Shown in pieces: positions 34,771-48,620 of a stretch of DNA of 64,000 nt. The stretch lies in the NCBI RefSeq assembly GCF_051020985.1, contig NC_134999.1:2356001-2420000 (forward strand), in the 5' to 3' direction. Numbering within the stretch: position 1 is the stretch's first letter; every line of letters begins with the position of its first letter. A program made the position numbers and the translations under genes. The DNA comes from Nomia melanderi. Its lineage: Eukaryota; Arthropoda; Insecta; Hymenoptera; Halictidae. A model generated the notes under the pieces. It worked only from the letters and a program-made list of their open reading frames with translations. It did not search any database and was not told the DNA's origin.

Positions 34771-35700
34771 TATTTACGATATAAATTTAATAAATAGTGG
34801 TTATAGGATATACCCATATTGTTTGTAACAATAAGCAATCTCAGTAATAATAAAACAAATTTGTAAAAATATATTTTATTCAACTGTTCATTCAAAACAC
34901 AATTCTGAAATAGAAGAATTATGAAAGTTAGGTAAAACGGTATTTACTGATTTTTTATATCGATAGATTCAGTAGGTTAAAAATAATGTAAGATAGAATG
35001 AAATTATATAAAAGTATCTCGTTTATTCTTTCTTGAAAATCTTTTAAGCTATAAATGTATAAAAGTTCACTAATAATAAATAAAAATTGTACGAACACAA
35101 TGATGCATATTTATAAATTTAACAAAATTAATAAATTCAACTTTGTTTAAACCTTACAGTTAATAGACCGTATTTATAAAGTTGTATATTTAATAAATAT
35201 TCATACATGATTTTTTCGAAGCTCCATTTAATGAAGTTCAATAACACAATAACATAAACAATGTTGAACGAAAGTGTTTCGATAATGTTCGCAACTAGCT
35301 AACAATACAATACATACAATCATTTAAAAGCAAAGGAATTCTCTATTGAGTAATTAATTGTCGTTATTAATAATGATCATTTGAGATATGGACAAAATAA
35401 ATTGGAAATGCATATAGAGAATTCGCATTGCAACGAATACGTTATGTTTTTCTCCAAATTTCGTTTCAACTTCAAGTTCTGTTTTTTTCAATATTTACCA
35501 TCGAAATTGTAACGATCAAAGCGTTGCATTAAGAGAAAAATATTGATTCAGCGGAAGCTACGGCGATTCCAAAGGAGGAACATTTAGCAAGGCGAGAATG
35601 TATAATATTTCTTCAAACAGGATCGACTCATTAAAGATACCTTCTTTTTGTTCGAGATATTTTAATTAACGTTTATACATGTCCACGTAATTTGTTAGCC
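34771..35700. other. AT-rich intergenic stretch, nothing recognised
   Basis: Only short motif-free frames (e.g. 34701-34895, minus). Confidence 0.5.
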
Positions 35701-36080
35701 TCTATAATTGGCTGAGGTAGCCTTGGGGTCTGTTAGCGTCATCTGTACATACGAACCGGAATGTATTTACTTTGATGTCGAGTAACGGGTGATTAAGAAT
35801 TGTCGATGTGCAAAAATCGGCGCTGCTGGAGCCTCGCGATTTATATTGAAATCAAACCCGGTAGTTCAACCGATATATTCACGTCCAGCAGTGAAACGTA
35901 TATCATAATTAAAAGTAACAAATTAACAGTAAATTATTAATTAAAGCACACGGAACTTTATTATCCAATCTGTCATAGTTAATGAGGTGGTGCCGATGAA
36001 GTGTTTCTTTTTCTACAATTTTTTACTGACCGCGCACGGTATGCGCTCAATTTTTCTCCTATTTCACTTTCTCCGCGTAC
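35700..36080. other. GC-richer island, possible conserved non-coding element
   Basis: A non-repetitive, moderately GC-rich segment with GGTGATTAAG and TAATTAAA words and no coding frame. Evidence is compositional only. Confidence 0.25.
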
Positions 36081-36689
36081 TTCGAAAGCAGCTCACAATT
36101 TGTATTTGATCTTTATGATTTCTATCTTTATTATTTTAATTGCGAACGTTCAGTTTAATGACATTTTCTAGTGAAAGAGGGTTTCAGAATTGGAAACATT
36201 CCTTGTTTTATGTGATGGTTTTCTGAAACGTGGCGATTGTTGCGTGTAAGTTTACAAAAATATTTAGATAGATGGATATTATTGACTAATCCACTTCATT
36301 TTTTGTTATCTGATACATTGGGTAAAGTAACAATTTTAAGAGGATACAACATTACAGTTCAAAAATATGAATACTGTAGGTTTGGTTACAGTTTTGTAAA
36401 GAATTGTATCAAATTGACAAGTCAAAATTCGAATAATTGGAAAATTGTTTCATAGAAATTATTGTGATGACAGTTCAGTGAACTATGGAAACCGCAGAAA
36501 AATTCGAAAATTATTTTATTACAACGCTTCATGGATAACGACTTTTAAACAGGTAGTTGCCAAATACAAAATGACTAACGGTAGGCACTTAATACACTGG
36601 AGTTGTTAATTAGTTAAAAATTTTCATATTATGCCAAGAAAACGTTTTCTATTTCTTATCAAAATCGTTAACATCGTGATAATTAATAA

Positions 36690-36775
36690 TTTTACAGAAA
36701 AGCAGCTGTATTTTTTTAATCATTACAAAAAAGAGAATCTGAATGGATCGTTTTGACCGATTTAGTAGTTATATA
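36690..36775 (-). mobile_element. TTAA-type MITE remnant, family E
   Basis: The stretch through GGATCGTTTTGACCGATTTA and GTAGTT corresponds to the right third of 41943-42168 (CTGTTAT, GAAATC, then GGGTCATTTTGACCC). The TTAA end itself has decayed. Confidence 0.45.
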
Positions 36776-39700
36776 TTTATAAAGCAACAAGGAAAAAGGT
36801 AAAATATTATATCATTAAAAAAGCTTAATCATTTTCTTTCTGTTGTAGAAATATTGGCAGAATTATTTTGTTACAAAAATTTGTCACTTTGAAGCTTATT
36901 TGCCTATTTTTTAAAGCCACATTTTTTTGCTTATAACGAAATCTTTGAAATTACTATAAAATTAGTTTCTTTCAGTGATATTCGGTAAATGTTAACTTTC
37001 TGGAATGAGAAAAAGCAATTTCCTTTTCGAACTATCATCACTTTTACAATTATTCAAATTCATAAAAAGTCGTACGTTATATTGAAAACAATATATTTTT
37101 GTTTATTTAAATGTATATAAATACATATTTTTGATAGTGTTGTAACAATTTAATATCCCTAAAATAATATTTGTGCAGGATGTTATAACCAGACAGGTTA
37201 TACAGTTCATAAAAACGTATAATTTGGAAAAACGGAATAAAACTTCTTCATTTTAGGTTTCATTACTGAGAAAGTAGAAAATTCGACGGACGCAAAATGT
37301 CTGTTCACTACGTACCGTTTCTACTGTTTATCAGAACTGATATATATCTCAAAAATAATGCTGCAAACGAAGCAGCTTTATTCACTTTCCGACATATTTT
37401 TACATTGGTTGCTGCAGAAGGTTCGAGAATCTTTCAAAACAGGAATTTATGTCATTTACGCACAGTTTTAAATTTTTACGGTTACAGAGTGCTAACACGA
37501 CATAATTGAAAGTGTATTAATGCTGGAGGAGAATATTTTGAGAAACAGTAAAACCATTAGTTCAAATTTATTTATGACTTTTCTCATACTTTCTCGAAAC
37601 TATTGCAGCAACTCACGTATTACTTATCCAACCATTACTTTTATATATCCCGCCCACCTTGAAACACTTTATATTAATCTCTATTACATTGTGACACCTT
37701 ACAAATAGTTCTCGAACTCATGCATACCAATGTATTCCTTGATAAATAAAGGTCATACATTTTCGAGTTTTCACGGCACGTATCCAAAATAAATTACCGT
37801 CACTGGCGATACATACTTCATTATTACAAAAAGGTGAGGGGCAATTATTATGCAAACGATACACTCGGCGTTCCTGTAATAGTCCCTTTTGCGTAACATC
37901 AGAAATATGATTGCTTTTAAACGAACTTCGTAAATTTTCTTGTTCTACTTTCACCATTTAATAAGTCTTTCTCTACCAGCCTGACTTAAAAAAGCAGAGG
38001 ATTCAAAGCTCTCGATTTAAGTTAAACATAACTGTAAAGATACCGCAAAATAACTTTTTATTGTTATAATAAATGTTATAATTCGAAGAAGTCATAACTG
38101 TACATTTTAGTTTGGCAAAATGTTGATTTTTACCTTCTTGCAAACACACTTAACCTTTAAGTATGAACGTGAATTTAATCTTTACGTATGGAAATCTGAA
38201 AATTGCCGATTAATATTAAATATTCTCGTGTGTAGCAGTTAATTAAAAAATGTATTGTATTTATTTGTCTTTACTTATTTAAATATCTCTTCATAGCAAT
38301 AGTATCAATTACATAACGAAACTTTCACTGATTTCAAAATTGAAGATAATTTTATATAGAGGTCTATGCAACCGCACATGCATACTTAGAAGTTAAAAAT
38401 ATCAAAGTAAACTGACTTTTAAAACAAACCTTATCATAATAACATATTCCCTCGTAAAATAAATAAATTTTTTAAGACAGCACATTTATTTTCACAATTG
38501 AAACTTCACGTATTTAGTAATAAATCATTTTGAAAACCGATGACCACTTAAAAGTAGTATATTATTTATTAAAAAGATATTTAAATATAGATACTAGGTA
38601 TATTATTCGTATTAATAAGATAGGCACATAAATTAAGTTAAGAGGAAAATTTCTCTAAGTAGATAAATGAATACCATTACGTAACATTATCGAATATTCG
38701 ATGTAAAAAATTGAATGATCTATACAGAATACAATTCTTTAGAATTTTATATACGGAGCAGTATATCAATGTATTTAATTTTTATATATTTTGCTTACAA
38801 ACAGTGTTTAATATATTTGTATTTTACTTCAATTATATCAATACCTTTGAATAGAGTTTCATAATAATGTACAAAAATAATAAGACAGTCATAATATAAT
38901 GCTAATATGAGCCCATATAGAAGAAAAGAATGCCAAGAACGTATTAGTACCATTAAATGGATATGAACTCCTGTTAATGACACACAAGAAGTTAAAACTT
39001 CGTGAAGATATGATTATAAAGTGTTTAATAAAAGCTAAATGACTAGATAAGATAATACCTATATTACGAGTTCTATTAAGAGTCAGATAGGAGAACTTCA
39101 TTTATAGAACAATAGCAAATTAAATTATTTTTCTGACAACTGGATCCAATTATACTTCTAGAATTGATAGAGTGCAATTAGTGTATTCCCACTACAGTAA
39201 TAGATTTTCAAGCTATCAGCATACCGACGGTTCGATTAGATGTAATCATCTTCTGAAGGAGTGCTTCTGCATGTCAGAATAAAACAAGAATCAGAAGTGA
39301 CAAAATTAGATTAGAAATTTTCTCTTTGTTATTGGCAATTAAAAATTTTGATTTATAAATAAACATGTAAATAGTGATATGCTAGGCGAAAGATAATTAT
39401 CTAATTATAATCTCTTACTTCAAATGTATAGCCTGCGGCCTTGCACGTTCGGCATTTTTTAAAACTTCCATAGACAAATCGGTTCACTACATTTAGCCTG
39501 CTTCACTCAACTAATCATTCAAAATTAATTGCCAAATATCAATATTCATTATGCACTGAAGTCGCTTTGAAATTGTAAATTATTAGTAACTGATGTTGAA
39601 TGATAACTTTAAAATACCATTAGATTTCGTAGTTTCCACTGAAATTTTCAAGCCAGGTGTGTTCAACACTCTACGTATCGTAAATTTGATTAAATTATAT

Positions 39701-40279
39701 GTTTTCAAACAAATATCAATCTCAAATACTATTATTTATTGAACTGCGATCATAATTATTTTGGTCAATGATATCATTTTAGTCGTATAGCATTGCATTA
39801 AAACTTAAGAACGAAATACGACCAATTTCATTCGAAAATACAAAGTTGGATGCTTGTTTCGTGTTACATTATAGATCAACGTCAATGGTCCAAAACAATT
39901 AAAATTCTATTCATCTACAAATTCTACTACATAAATTTTCATTAAACAATAATGAAATGGTTAAATACAATTTTCCTTTACACTTGGAAACTGTAAAAGT
40001 ATTATTCATTAATAGGACAATCTTTGCGATTCGCATTGACACTTGTAAACAAGAAAAACGTAACATACAGACACACGAGAAATAGGGACTTTTAATGATA
40101 AGTTTATGTAATCAATAAACTGAAGTAACCGAATAACATTAGTTCTAAATTCACAAGTTTTGTTATAGACCTTAGAATAATAATAGTTTTAATTGTAACA
40201 AAAATGTTAATTCCAGATTTAATTGCAGCATTCGTTAAAAAACATTATAAAACTTTGCAAACATTGATGTTTCAATGGA
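36776..40279. other. Intergenic stretch with short unassigned frames
   Basis: Frames at 37297-37509 (+), 37520-37708 (+), 37718-37957 (-), 38795-38983 (-) and 38889-39101 (-) were read. None shows a domain I recognise. No repeat copies were recognised. Confidence 0.4.
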
Positions 40280-40529
40280 TTAACCCCTTAACCTACGATT
40301 TATTTCATAACTGCCTCAGCAAGAAATATTTTGTCGTAAATAGTTTACTAGAAACAAAGAAGAATTCCGTATTCATCTATATCCACGTTTAGTTTAAAGT
40401 GTAACAGTTGATAGGAAAAATGTAATATTTAATTTGAACCCAGAAGAATCGAGATTTATTTATTTTTGTTCATTTCAATTTGAGATCTTTTTCTCGAACC
40501 TGGCACGGTATTGTATAGCAAGGGGTTAA
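40280..40529 (+). mobile_element. TTAA-type MITE, family C
   Basis: It runs from TTAACCCCTTAACCTACGAT to GTATAGCAAGGGGTTAA, 250 bp, intact at both ends. The 62-codon plus frame 40204-40392 overlaps its left end and is incidental. Confidence 0.75.
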
Positions 40530-41431
40530 TACGAGTAATTTCGCATAAAGACATATGAACAAATAAAAGAGGTACCGTGCCAATCTCATAATGTAACTTT
40601 ACAGTAAGTATCAATGCATAAGCCTTTCGTGTAGTATATCACCGTCTGCACTTGTGTTGACCTTTTTCACGCGCGTCACTGTTAATCGGCCAAGACATTC
40701 ATACCTTTAATTGTTTGTGATTGAAAGAACCGTACGTTTGTTATTTTCGACTTCCGCTCAATATTTAATTAGAATTTACAGTACCGGAATAATCCACAGA
40801 CAGTAACGAATGAATAAGTAATACAGTGAAGATCGTAAACAAGAGCCGTGAAGAATTCCAAAATTAACTTTGATATTTCTGTAATAAAAGTATCCTAGTA
40901 TTTTCGTAGCATTGAAACCAGAAAGAAGATAATTCATTTTTCTATCAAATTCTAATAATTTAGATCTAGAAGTGAAGATTGAGTAACCGATTAAATCATT
41001 TCGTAGACTATATTCAATTAACAGAAAATAACACTGTTTTCAACTAATGAAAGTAACGTATTGTATGAACGAAAATAGCACTAATTATTTCAAGAAACAT
41101 TCCTTTAATTATAGGAAAGTATGAAAAGGACGTTCAAAAAAATATACGTGAAGTAACTGTAAAAACACATTTTCAGCATATTTTAGGGAACGAAAGATAG
41201 GACGCACGTTTTTTTAGTATTGTATATTTGATTTAATGATAGGTATTAAGTCGTAACTACTTCGAATCATAATTATGACATACATAATGAAAATCACTCG
41301 CGGTGTAGTAATGTTTTATCTTTGTCCCTGACTATGATTTTCGGAATGGTAGCATTAGCTTTTCTTATAGTAACCAGTCAAATAACTGGCTACAAAATAA
41401 AGGAAAACAAGTTAGACGATAAACGATTTCT
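40530..41431. other. AT-rich intergenic stretch, nothing recognised
   Basis: No frame, repeat partner or RNA gene was recognised. Confidence 0.45.
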
Positions 41432-41580
41432 TTAATGAAAACAGAAACAAAAGGAAAGATAAAAATTGAAAAATTGATTAATGGGACAATATAGGAATTG
41501 ATAGAAAGTCAGATGAACGAAAGAAACCGCAGAATTTTAAATCCGGTCATTTGACCGGTTCGCGGAACTATTAGTGTTCA
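41432..41580 (+). mobile_element. TTAA-type MITE remnant, family E3
   Basis: Second copy of 13625-13789. It carries CGGTCATTTGACCG and ends ATTAGTGTTCA, a decayed TTAA terminus. Confidence 0.6.
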
Positions 41581-41942
41581 AATCTTTTCAATTGTACTTA
41601 AGAAACAATACTCTAATTGAGTAGGTGTCAAGAAGAAGGATCTATGTTATATTTCATAAACTTTAAAGTATGGCATGAAAGCAAATTACCATTCACTGAA
41701 ACGATTGGACAGACGACTGGCGTAACATAGGCCCTTCTTCTAAATGAAAAAATGAAAATAATCATTCGTCAAGTAAAACATAATTTATTGCTTCTTAAAA
41801 ATGCAAAGTTGAAGCAATTCCGTTTGTCTCTTTGCGAATGGGCAATACATTTGTGTACAGAATTGATAAACGTATGTCGACTGAAACTTGATGTATAGGT
41901 TAGTTGTCCAGATAATCATCAATGTTCGTTTATCCTCTATGC

Positions 41943-42168
41943 TTAACGCTAAAACTACCAAGCAATTAAATTGATTTTTTAAAATTTCTTCATAGAAATT
42001 CCAAGAGTGCATTTAATGAGACTTTAATTAATTTGCAATTCAGTTTGCATATTCCTAAATCAATTTCTGTAATAATTTCTCAGAAAATCATCTGTTATCT
42101 TTATAATAACTGTAAAAGAAGAAATCAGGACCGGGTCATTTTGACCCATCTGGTAGTTTTAGTATTAA
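41943..42168 (-). mobile_element. TTAA-type MITE, family E, best-preserved copy
   Basis: It begins TTAACGCTAAAACTACCAAG and ends TGGTAGTTTTAGTATTAA, 226 bp. Immediately inside the right end is GGGTCATTTTGACCC. The listed frames on both strands here (41785-42012, 42033-42275) partly run through the element. Confidence 0.85.
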
Positions 42169-42379
42169 TTTCTGATATCTATATATACGCGTGTGTGTGT
42201 GATTTAAAATTAGGAACCAAAAGCTTTTACAAATGTTCTTTACATCGCACACAGTTCCTTTCTCACAATAAGTAACTTATGAAAAATTTGTAAGAAATGC
42301 TGTTCTTTTAGACAACCAATCAATTTCTCTATTGATAACGAGCAATACAGAAGGTTTAAAAGAATACTTTTTCCTGCCA

Positions 42380-42710
42380 CTGTACAACGAATGAACGAGG
42401 AAAGGATGAATTCCTCTTTCATAAGCGAAAACCGCTGAAATTGCCTTCCTATGGCTCTGCGAACAACTACCATTACTTTCGCGTTATTATTTATTCTCCG
42501 TAGTGGGAGGAGCGAGTGAGTTTCGAAAGCACCTCGCGTGCATCGATTTAACTTGCCTGTACGGATACCGGTATCCTGTAACGACTTCCTGTCATAACCA
42601 CTGCTAGTTTCTAACCACAACCACCTGTACGCTAGCGTCTTGCTATGTACGGAAAGCCACTCCTCAGCTGTCTATGATTCACAAAGGGAGCTTCAGATCT
42701 GATTCTTGCC
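42380..42710. other. GC-richer segment, unassigned
   Basis: A 126-codon minus frame (42240-42620) spans it, but the translation has no motif I recognise, and part of it extends into AT-rich DNA. It could be a regulatory island or an unrecognised exon. Confidence 0.25.
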
Positions 42711-45700
42711 GATTTTAATGAAATTCATGGGTGTGATAGGTCTCTATTTACGATAGAATAACCACAAACGTATCTGACTGCCGATGTTCTACTGAGTGTC
42801 AGGATCATATGTATATACAATTCGAGAAAACACGTAGTCAGGTACATTTAACTAATCGAGCAATTTATTCGATAGTATCTGGTCACCTGACTTCCATGTT
42901 TTCTTCCTAATTCATGTCTTGCTGCAGAAAAATTGTTCTCTTAGTGGACAATTATATCGAATGTTACTGTTATATAAGCGTGGACAATATTGTGCAATTT
43001 ATTGGACTGTTTGTTTGAAATTTGTATTATAATTGATTTATATGATTCATATGGTATATTGGTTTATAAAAATCATATATTATTAATCGAGCAGTTTATT
43101 TGTAGGTAACTTCCTTTATAATTGGTCATTCTGGGGGTGATTCTACACACAAAAATGTTGGAAGACACAACCAAAATAAGGAATGCGATCATAACATGAT
43201 TTAAAAAAAAACAAAATTCTAAGAAAACAACGCGAGTGATAGTTCATTTGTGGGGTGCAATCAAAAAGCATATTAAGCATATTGAATTCAATTCTCTGTA
43301 TCACTTGCTGTTTTTACTTTGTATATATAATTACGAGTTAATTAAAATTGTACCATTAATCTCTTCTTAATTAATAGCATAATTACATGTATACATAATT
43401 AATAAACAATAATTATATCCGCTGACTGTAATAATAATTGACAGTGAATTCATATTGTATCAAAATGTAATAGAAAACTTATACGCTTCAGTAAAAATTA
43501 TGAATACACGTGTCCTCAGTTCCATCATTTATATACGCACATTTTTTTCGTATTGAAAATTTTAATGAAAATTAAAATTTTAAAGGAATACATTCTTTAG
43601 TAATAATCACAAATACACTTAAATACAAAGAAAAAGAATAATAATAAATCTTATCGTTACTATATAATTTCTATTCCTTTTTATTTATGTTACGTTATTA
43701 GAGAAATAAATTAATTCTTTATGACATAATCTATTTTTACATCATACTAAAATGTACGTCAAAAAATACTTGAAATATTTTGAAACTACTTGGTAATCTA
43801 ATGGCACTGTTAATTTTAATATGATTAATCAGTTTTATGCAATTAATTTCTGAATTAATCAACGCGTGTAGTAACATAATATTCCGTAGTTGATTTTAAA
43901 TTATTAAAAGATATAAACTGTCAAATTAAATATTGTTATAGTCATTCATAAGATTTATGAACCCCCATTGTCAAAGTAAGTGCCCATGAAATTCATTTTA
44001 GATTCTTTTAACATTTTATCAAATATTTGTTCGTATTGGATCAACATATGTTCAAATCACATGTTTTTGTATGGCAAATAATATCATAATATCATAATAT
44101 AATAAATATCAATAAAATCTGATTCCATTAGCTCACAAACATATACAATTACTAATGTTCATTTGAAAAGCTTTCTTTTCAAGTATACATGGTGTAGCAA
44201 AGTTATCAATGACTTAGTTATGTAATGGAGCTATTTTCGAATTTCGTGATACCTTTTAACGTTGTTTATAAACAATTTCCAAAAGAAATTAGTTTCTTAC
44301 GAAAAACAGAAAGATTGAATTAAGATGTTCCTGTTTCAGATATGATTTCGAAGATCCTTGTACCCGACACACGTCTCCCTAGGTATTATTTGCAACTTCA
44401 CTAGTCGCTTGAAATTTGATACATCGGTTTGATATAATGTACTACATACATACAATTTTAAAAAGATATTAATTTTTATTAAAACTATGAAGGTGCTGAA
44501 CACTTTCAACTATTATTTAGCAAATAGTAGTCCTTAGAGTAATAAAATGTAAATCGCTAAAAGAAATTCTTACATATGAGTATAATAAAACACAGTCTAT
44601 TAAAATCAATGAATAGTGTCGGAAATCAATGAATAGTAACAAGGGCCTTTCATACAATAAATTATATACCCGCAATGTTAATAACTTTAAAATATCAGTT
44701 CACTGGTATTATTAGTACGTGCATATCCTATTGTACTAGAGGCCAAACACAACTAATATAATATTCTCCATTTTAATGTAAATACATTAGTAATGATTCT
44801 GTATGAAAATACAATACAACTATCAGCGATCGTGGTAGTATTTTAGAATAATTGGTAAAACATAACATCCGTATCAATATCAGCAAAAATTCTGTCTTCA
44901 AAGAACCGTTTCAATTCCGAAGAATTACAGAATAGTAAAAGGAAACCTTGTACCACATTTTCGTACAGGTCTCGTGCAAACTTATGGATGGTAAAAAAAC
45001 TAGTTGAAAATTTTATTTTCGAGTTCATATGAAATACATAATGGCAAGAGACTCCTTGTATGAGCCGCATGGCAATAGTTTAAAAAAGGAAGTCTCTGTT
45101 AGGCAAGTGAACCTGCACTAAAACAGAAGGAACACATGCGAGCAATGTGTAATTACAAAGCGTTGTCGGATTTTACGAGGCACTGCGCTGAAATCTATTT
45201 CCACGGTGGTTAATTGATTAGTCGCGTGATACGTGAAACATACAGCATACGGAAATGAATTATTAATGCAGCACGTGATCGTGACACGCAAGTACACTTT
45301 ATAACATACTGTTGACCGACCATTTCATTAAAAAACCTGATGTGTGCCACTGCTATTTTCATAATTGAATTGACAAAATTTTGCAACCACTAACTAACAC
45401 AAAAAGTGTTACTGTTATAACAACTTGCACAATTTTCTATTTACCTTAATTATTCTGGTAACAAGTGCAAGAATCGCATGCATACACAACTTACGATAAA
45501 AACACAAAATTCAAAAGGCAGATCGTAGAGGAGGAATGGTCATTGCTAGCGCGCAGAAGTAACAAAAGGCGGAAACAAGACCGAATGTTACAGAGTGAGA
45601 TGTAACGATAGAGATCAAATCGCTTTTTCCGCTCGGTGATAGTCTGCCATCCCGTCGGGGCACCGCTATTATATACATAGTCTGCCCGATAAACCATATT

Positions 45701-46440
45701 AACCCTTTGTATTCCGAATTTCTTTTGTATTTTTTCCTCGATAACTCTGTGTTATTACGATATTATATTTGAAATGCATTACAAAAGAAAATAGATAGTT
45801 TGTGGAGAGCAGTGTAAACGATTCTTCTTACTAATGATATTGAAACTAAGACAATAATATAATCTATTTTAAATATATCTTGAGGAAGAAGCACACCTGT
45901 AAATAAAACTGATGCTGAGTCACGCTCGACATAGGAGCGCAAAGGATCAACGCTCGACGACCAGCCGCAGTAGAATAGTGCAATGTGATCCAACTATTGT
46001 CGAACTCGATGATTTCAACGTCTCTTTTCTATTTGCGATCCTTTTCTATATCCGAAATTTCAATCTCTTATTACACAAACCCTTATGGTCGTAATTCTAT
46101 CGTGTTTGGTGTCATTTTAATCGGAAAAACATAATAAACATGACGGTGGAGGTTGCATTCTTCAAAAGTAAAAAATAAAATAGTATTCCTATGATTTTTG
46201 AATTAAAGGTGTCAAGCTCATCGCGAATCTTTAATGTTACCGAAAGCTTCAACTCTCAATCTTTCTTTTTCCTTCACGCGTGTTGTTCTTTTCTCCATCC
46301 AACATGCTAAAATTTTCGTTCCTCGGGGTAGATTCGATTCTACGTCTGCATAATTGCAACCTTCCGTTCTCGTTGAGTGTTGCAATTATCCAGTGTTCAC
46401 TGTACTTGGGAGATGACTTGATGTCTAGCGGAACGGCACA
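42711..46440. other. Intergenic stretch, no gene recognised
   Basis: Mostly AT-rich. The minus frame at 44843-45070 (VVQGFLLLFCNSSELKRFF) has a hydrophobic segment but no partner exon. A GC-richer patch at about 45160-45310 with TTAATTGATTA words may be regulatory. Confidence 0.35.
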
Positions 46441-47312
46441 GGGGCCAGAGGGGTTTGTCGCCTATGTGCGTTGCGTGACGCGACGGACTTGTGCTAGTAC
46501 TATACGCCTCTCACGTTAGTTTCATCCGCCTCAGGTTTAAAAGTGCACAGGGGCACGGGAACTCTTCCACTAACGATGCTCGGACCTCAGTGTGCACCAA
46601 TAATGACCATGTGTCGAAAGCCGAGCGTCGTAAGTCAAAGAGTCCCTTTGCCTCTGTTCACTTTTAACCCTTTGCGATCGGTGCCGTCACAGTGGCGACA
46701 TTCAACATTTGTCTTCAAACCGGTGTCGCCAGTATGGTGACATTATCTTTTTTACTGGGTATAGTGTTATTTTACGATCGGGACCTATTATAAGTACTTA
46801 TTATTCTCTACAGTATAAATATGCAACAAAATACATTAACTTAACAAAATAATCCATATTTTTAATATCCATACATTTATTATGAACTACTTTAAAAATA
46901 TATATTTACTTCGACTAGTTGGTACTGCCGCCAGAAAAATCTGTCGATCGTAAAGGACTATCCATTTTATGATTTATTTTCAATGTTGATGGGTGTACAC
47001 TTGTATTTATTTTTAGGGAAATGAATTAAAGTCATTTACAGCAGTAGAATTCAACGTTTTATATTTATTTTATTTGTTATTATTATAGTAAGGTGTAATT
47101 TTTATAATCTTCTAAAGTATGGTACTTTTTAAAACAATTTCCAACGTTCCGTGACAAATTTGCATTGTCATTTCCAGCGTGACATACGAGTGCAGAGGAT
47201 TAAACCTAAGGCCGATGGAGTTAACGTGAGAGGCGAACTATAAGTATGTGCGACCGTGTCGACCAGTCGTACGCTAGAGCCGAAAGTGCATGAAGACAGT
47301 CCTCCTCGGCCA
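46441..47312. repeat. Large imperfect inverted repeat enclosing a MITE
   Basis: The left arm (about 46441-46540) ends CCTCAGGTTTAA. The right arm (about 47200-47312) begins TTAAACCTAAGG. Both contain CGCCTCTCACGTTA or its complement at matching positions, with weaker pairing to GGCC-rich outer ends. The roughly 660-bp centre holds the family D element 46664-46960. Confidence 0.6.
46664..46960 (+). mobile_element. TTAA-type MITE, family D
   Basis: It starts TTAACCCTTTGCGATCGGTG and ends TCGATCGTAAAGGACTA. Near the left end lies a palindromic GCCGTCACAGTGGCGAC block, echoed by GTCGCCAGTATGGTGAC. An inverted copy lies at 55699-56000. Confidence 0.75.
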
Positions 47313-47889
47313 CACAGCCCGCATTCTTCAGTCTAGTCGTCGAATGATCTCCCGACGGTTCACACTGCATTTTCACGCTTCATTCTCACGGTCCAGTTGC
47401 TAAGTCCCAAACACCCCTCTTTCGCACTTCTTCAGTCACTCAAGATTTTTGAAACACAGTCACCCTGTTTGGCAAACACACCGACAACACACAGTCGCAA
47501 GATGATAAAGACCACACGACAGACAATCAACATTAGTAGGGTTAATATATTAGTAAAAGTTTAATATAAAATAAAGAAATTTATCTAAAACGTTGATAGC
47601 ATTTTGTTTAACAGTTTTTCCAGGAATTATAATTTGACCAAGCTACAGTTTAGAGCGGTCAGTTCAGTAATGTTTTAAAAGTAAAAAAACTCGTTCGGGA
47701 ACGTTTTGAAATTAACATTATCCTATTAGATTCGATGTTTTAATTACATAACTTTTGTCAAATATCGAAAAATAATGGACTCTTTAAAAAATGTCCCTAA
47801 AGATTATGTTTTTTGCATTTTTCATCAAATATTTGGATTTAGCAACCTTAGAAACATAAGTATACCAATTGCCATGAAAATCCTATGAA

Positions 47890-48620
47890 TTATGAATTTT
47901 GACCAGCTTTCCGTCAAAAGGCAGCGCGTGGGGGATCATCAGCGACGAACTGCATTCACGAGGCGAGCAATGGCCCGGGGAAACGTCCCCCGCAAGGCCG
48001 TTCGTGACGAGATTTAAGAACCAAGGTTATTTCAAAGCTATAAACTGTCAGGTCGTTAAACTCATTTCAGCATCATCTACAACTTGGCGAAATGAAAAAT
48101 GCGTGCCGCTATTTGCGAAAAACCCCATTGGTCTTCAAATAACTTTGAAAATAACATAAAGAAGAAAATTCGTTCGTATTGCCATATTTGCCCCATTAAA
48201 CAGTGTAATTTTCCTCTTGGACATTTTGTACTGTCAGCAATCCTAACAGAGATATTTAGGTGTTCTCCTCCCAGTGCCTAATCCACTGTACTATTGATTG
48301 CGTGTCCGAGCACCGTTACTCGGCAGACCGCTGTCGCAAGTTAGTTTGGCTTCTTACCCCTGCTTTCTACGCGAAAAACTTCCGTTTACACGATCGTAGA
48401 CGAACAAATCATTGCCTGCTGTGATTTGCCACAATTAGCATACGGCCACGCCTACGTGTTGAGTCGCATTCACAGCGGGAGAATTCTTTTTATCCGGTGT
48501 CCCACGCAGATGCGTTGTGTCCGTAACGATATTTCTTCGCGCTGAAAGCTTCGGTCCCTCATCTTTATTCGGAAAGTCGGTAAATGAAAATCGATGCGCG
48601 TCATTGGGAAATTATGGGCT
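47890..48620. other. GC-richer island, possible conserved non-coding element
   Basis: Non-repetitive with balanced composition. The 86-codon plus frame at 47899-48159 lacks a recognisable domain and has no matched splice partner. It may be regulatory DNA. Confidence 0.25.

Noticed and set aside
37718..37957. 79-codon minus frame with several Cys and Trp
   Set aside because: It looks somewhat protein-like, but I recognise no domain, and there is no splice partner or clear start context.
38795..39101. Hydrophobic minus frames as odorant-receptor exons
   Set aside because: Two frames overlap, no signature motif or matching exon series was found, and hydrophobicity follows from T-rich codons.
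42240..42620. 126-codon minus frame as a gene
   Set aside because: No domain or splice partner; part of the frame lies in AT-rich DNA just past a MITE, and the rest in a GC-richer patch.
44843..45070. Minus frame with VVQGFLLLFCNSSELKRFF as a GPCR seventh helix
   Set aside because: Only one hydrophobic segment is present, no neighbouring exon with further helices was found, and AT-rich DNA often gives such segments.
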